A program made the position numbers and the translations under genes. Source: an uncultured Roseburia sp. (lineage in GTDB: Bacteria > Bacillota > Clostridia > Lachnospirales > Lachnospiraceae). Taken from it: a DNA stretch of 9,351 bases. The notes beneath the pieces were generated by a model. The model was not told where the DNA came from. It did not search any database and saw only the letters and a list, made by a program, of their open reading frames with translations. Location: the NCBI GenBank assembly GCA_946055175.1, contig CAMGET010000027.1, forward strand, positions 1 to 9,351, written 5' to 3'. This document shows, piece after piece, positions 6,667 to 9,351 of this stretch. Numbering within the stretch: the stretch's first letter is position 1; each line of letters starts with the position of its first letter.

Positions 6667-7431
6667 ATGACTAAGCAAATTTCAATGGTGAACCGTTCAG
6701 GCCACACCCTGCGCGGAATTTTAAACCTGCCGGATGCCTGCCAAAATGGGGGCAAGGCACCGGTGGTTGTGAACCTGCATGGTTTTGGGGGAAATAAGAG
6801 CGGATATAAGAATTTGCATGTACAACAGGCGAGAAAGCTGGAAGAGAATGGGGTTGCATGCGTACGTTTTGATTTTTACGGAAACGGTGAAAGCGATGGC
6901 GAATTTGAAAATATGACCTTTACTTCTTTGCTGGAAGATGCTGAGGATATTTTCAATTGGATAAAAGAACAGGAGTGGGCAGATAATACGCAGATTATTT
7001 TGTCCGGTCAGAGCATGGGCGGCTATGTGGCATCTTCTGCCGCACCAAAGCTGAATCCGGCAAAACTGATTCTGCAGTGTCCCGGTGCTGCAATGTGGTA
7101 TGGTGCGCTAGAGCGTGTACAGGCAATGGAGGGAAAAGGCATCTTTTCTGCGGACGTAGAAGGATTAAGTTTTTCGACTGCCTTCAATAAGACCATGCAT
7201 CCATATGAACCATTTTCTACAGCAGCAGGATATAGGGGACCGGTCCTTCTGCTTCGCGGTACAGAAGATGCTCTGGTAAGCGAAGCGGATTGCAAAAAGT
7301 ATATGGACGTATATGGGGAGTCTTGCACCTTTGTTCCGATAGAGGGCGGCAATCATAATTTCTCAAGCATTCCTGCCAGAAGAGCTTGTGAAAAAGCGAT
7401 ATTAGACTTTGTTTTAGGAGATACAGAATAA
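6667..7431 (+). CDS. Alpha/beta hydrolase, probable carboxylesterase (cinnamoyl/feruloyl-esterase-like)
   Basis: A 254-residue cytoplasmic serine hydrolase with no signal peptide. Seen: oxyanion motif HGFGG (38-42), RFDFYGNGESDG (67-78), nucleophile elbow GQSMGG (114-119, S116), acid D201 in GTEDAL, and H230 in GGNHNF. The triad is complete. Between S116 and D201 a cap-like insert (about 140-185) carries several aromatic residues and Met. The layout resembles, from memory, the cinnamoyl/feruloyl esterases of Butyrivibrio (Est1E) and Lactobacillus (LJ0536), but substrate cannot be read from motifs. It sits 8 nt after the symporter and 1 nt before the reductase. Its own ribosome site is weak (AGG 13 nt upstream), suggesting translational coupling. 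Third-position G/C and GGG/GGC glycine codons seem commoner than in its neighbours, hinting at lower expression or separate origin. Alternatives: acyl-glucuronide esterase, lipase-like esterase or peptidase. Confidence 0.85.
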   Translation: MTKQISMVNRSGHTLRGILNLPDACQNGGKAPVVVNLHGFGGNKSGYKNLHVQQARKLEENGVACVRFDFYGNGESDGEFENMTFTSLLEDAEDIFNWIKEQEWADNTQIILSGQSMGGYVASSAAPKLNPAKLILQCPGAAMWYGALERVQAMEGKGIFSADVEGLSFSTAFNKTMHPYEPFSTAAGYRGPVLLLRGTEDALVSEADCKKYMDVYGESCTFVPIEGGNHNFSSIPARRACEKAILDFVLGDTE

Positions 7432-7432
7432 T

Positions 7433-9351
7433 ATGAAGATTTTAGAACCAATTAAAATAGGAAATGTAACATTTAAGAATCGTATCATGTTTCCACCTTT
7501 AACAACCGGCTATGAAGAGAAAGACGGTTCCATCGGAGAGCAGAGCTTTAACTTTTACAAAAGACTGGCTGAAGGCGGTGTTGGATATATCGTAATCGGT
7601 GATGTGGCCCCACTTGCTACATTTTCACCGACTCCAAAGTTATTTAGGGAAGAGCAGATTCCTACTTATAAGAAACTGGCAGATGCATGTCATGAGTATG
7701 GTGCCAAACTCGGACTTCAGCTTTTCCACCCGGAATATAATGTAGCTGCGCTTGCTGCACTATTTGCTCAGGGCAAGATGCAGGAAGCAAGAGCACAGCT
7801 TCACTATGATATGCAACATTATATCAATGAAGTGTCAGAAGAAGGTTTAAATGAAATCATCGGTCACATGGTAGCCTGTGCAAAATTAGCAGAGCAGGCA
7901 GGTGTTGATTGTATCGAAGTGCATGGCGACCGTCTGGTTGGTTCGCTTTGTTCTAAAATTTTAAATAAACGTACCGACAACTATGGCGGAAGTTTTGAAA
8001 ACCGTACTCGTTTTGCTCTTACCTTAGTAAAAGCATTAAAAGAAGCAGTTCCTAATATGGTAATTGATTATAAATTACCGGTCATTACACCATTGGCAGA
8101 GGGTGGTCTTCGCGGGAAAGGCGGTTTGGAATTAGAGGAAGCAATCGAACTTGCAAAGCTTTTGGTAGAAGCAGGTGTCGATACCCTTCATGTTGCACAG
8201 GCAAATCATACCGGAAATATGGCAGATACCATTCCTCCAATGGGAACACAGCCATATGGCTTTACTGTATACTGTGCAGAAGAAGTGAAAAAAGTAGTAG
8301 ATGTTCCGGTTTCCTGTGTTGGACGTATCATAACTCCACAGGCAGCAGAAGCAGTTGTTGCTACCGGAAAAGCAGACATGGTAGGCTTAGGCCGTTCTTT
8401 ATTGGCTGATCCTGATTTTGTTAAGAGATGTGAAGAAGGAAAAGCAGGATGCGTACGTACCTGTATCATGTGTAACAAGGGATGTACAGACAATATCCAG
8501 AACCGTGCGTTCTTAAGCTGTGTCTTAAATGCAGAAAATGGTTATGAATACAAGCGTGTGATTACACCGGCTGAAACAGTGAAAAATATTGCGATTGTTG
8601 GTGCCGGTATTGCAGGCTTAGAAGCAGCCAGAGTGGCAGCGTTAAAGGGACATAAGGTAACTGTTTTTGAAAAAGAACTTCGTGCAGGTGGACAAATCCA
8701 CATCGCAAGTGTTCCACCAAGAAAAGAAGAAATGATGCGTGCGTTAAATTACTATTACGCAGTTTTAGCAGAACTTCCAGTAGAATTCAAGTTTGGAACA
8801 ACTTTAACAGCAGAAGAAGCAAATCAGTTTGACGAAGTCATCGTTGCGACGGGTGCAGTCAATGTAATGCCGCCAATCAAAGGAAGCGAACTTCCACAGG
8901 TAGTAAGCTCCTGGGATGTTTTGGACAAGAAAGAGCTTGTATTCGGAAAAGTTGCAGTCATCGGTGGCGGTCTTGTGGGTGTTGAAACTGCTGAATATTT
9001 AGCAGGCCAGGGTTGTGAAGTAACCATCATTGAGATGTTAGATGCCATCGCAAAAGAGGAAAGCGTTACCGTAATGCCGACCTTAACGAAAGAATTAGAC
9101 GCGCATAAGGTCGTTCGTCTTGTGAATACAAAGCTGGATGAAATTACTGCAGACAGCATTACTGTTACTACAACCGAGGGTGAAGAGTCAAAGACTTCTA
9201 CTATCCCTGCTGACTTTGTCGTTATGGCAGTTGGTGCGAAGAAGAACCTTCCGGAATTAGAAGGTGTAACCGTACCGGTTCACTATGTTGGTGACTGCGC
9301 AGGCGAGCGCCCAAGCAACATCAATCATGCGGTTGAGAGTGCTTATGATGT
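7433..9351 (+). CDS. bilR: FMN/4Fe-4S/FAD ene-reductase of the FadH/2-enoate reductase family, probable bilirubin reductase; C-terminus beyond window
   Basis: About 639 residues are visible and some tens are probably missing. Domain 1 (1-335) is an old-yellow-enzyme TIM barrel binding FMN (FKNRIMFPPLTT at 14-25, NKRTDNYGGSFENR at 178-191, H259). C344, C347, C351 and C363 form CX2CX3CX11C, the 4Fe-4S ligand pattern of FadH. Domain 2 binds FAD and NAD(P)H, with GAGIAG (390-395) and GGGLVG (511-516), ending VGDCAGERPSN. Electrons would run NAD(P)H to FAD to 4Fe-4S to FMN to a conjugated C=C. Relatives have an HxxxGY motif with a catalytic Tyr at the active site; here it is HGDR at 164-167 and the segment is two residues shorter. 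From memory, D166/R167 in HGDR marks BilR, which reduces bilirubin to urobilinogen. AGGAG at 7416-7420 serves the start, which follows the hydrolase stop by 1 nt. Family certain; bilirubin as substrate is probable. Confidence 0.8.
   Translation, partial: MKILEPIKIGNVTFKNRIMFPPLTTGYEEKDGSIGEQSFNFYKRLAEGGVGYIVIGDVAPLATFSPTPKLFREEQIPTYKKLADACHEYGAKLGLQLFHPEYNVAALAALFAQGKMQEARAQLHYDMQHYINEVSEEGLNEIIGHMVACAKLAEQAGVDCIEVHGDRLVGSLCSKILNKRTDNYGGSFENRTRFALTLVKALKEAVPNMVIDYKLPVITPLAEGGLRGKGGLELEEAIELAKLLVEAGVDTLHVAQANHTGNMADTIPPMGTQPYGFTVYCAEEVKKVVDVPVSCVGRIITPQAAEAVVATGKADMVGLGRSLLADPDFVKRCEEGKAGCVRTCIMCNKGCTDNIQNRAFLSCVLNAENGYEYKRVITPAETVKNIAIVGAGIAGLEAARVAALKGHKVTVFEKELRAGGQIHIASVPPRKEEMMRALNYYYAVLAELPVEFKFGTTLTAEEANQFDEVIVATGAVNVMPPIKGSELPQVVSSWDVLDKKELVFGKVAVIGGGLVGVETAEYLAGQGCEVTIIEMLDAIAKEESVTVMPTLTKELDAHKVVRLVNTKLDEITADSITVTTTEGEESKTSTIPADFVVMAVGAKKNLPELEGVTVPVHYVGDCAGERPSNINHAVESAYD

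Noticed and set aside
8824..9159. Minus-strand open frame of 111 codons rich in Ser/Thr
   Set aside because: Antisense to the FAD/NAD-binding domain of the reductase; the Ser/Thr richness simply mirrors the coding strand.
7433..9351. Reductase as a FadH for unsaturated fatty acid oxidation
   Set aside because: The catalytic Tyr motif of FadH is absent (HGDR instead), and no acyl-CoA genes are nearby.

Overview
The window looks like a chromosomal segment of an anaerobic gut Firmicute of the Lachnospiraceae type (Clostridium cluster XIVa). The reasons are the moderately AT-rich DNA, strong AGGAG ribosome sites, sigma-A style promoters, short U-tailed terminators, and a gene set joining plant-polysaccharide use (a cytoplasmic pectinesterase), glycogen turnover (a GlgX-type debranching enzyme) and a multidomain Fe-S/flavin ene-reductase. 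The genus cannot be fixed from the sequence alone.

Left part (1-2812): a pectinesterase gene (minus strand, cut by the window edge) and a glycogen-debranching gene (plus strand) are transcribed divergently from two back-to-back sigma-A promoters. The pectinesterase transcript probably begins with a stem-loop. The debranching gene ends in a hairpin terminator shared with the convergent gene that follows.

Middle part (2810-4232): a small XRE-type regulator and an SDR reductase resembling the EF-P 5-aminopentanone reductase (YmfI) lie on the minus strand. A complete tRNA-Pro(CGG) with its own terminator follows on the plus strand.

Right part (4231-9351): this is the most interesting region. 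An AraC-family regulator (minus) diverges from a tightly packed plus-strand operon of a GPH-family sugar/glycoside:cation symporter, an alpha/beta hydrolase with an intact Ser-Asp-His triad, and a long FMN/4Fe-4S/FAD ene-reductase cut by the right edge. Gaps within the operon are 8 nt and 1 nt. The reductase has HGDR at residues 164-167 where FadH-like relatives carry an HxxxGY motif with a catalytic Tyr. As I remember it, this is the hallmark of the gut bilirubin reductase BilR.

Read as a unit, the operon suggests import of a conjugated or esterified compound, cleavage of its ester, and reduction of C=C bonds in the released acid, controlled by the AraC protein. Bilirubin glucuronides are acyl-glucuronide esters and would fit. 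A hydroxycinnamate ester is the main alternative. The linkage of these three activities is inference from gene order and motifs, not shown by the sequence alone.
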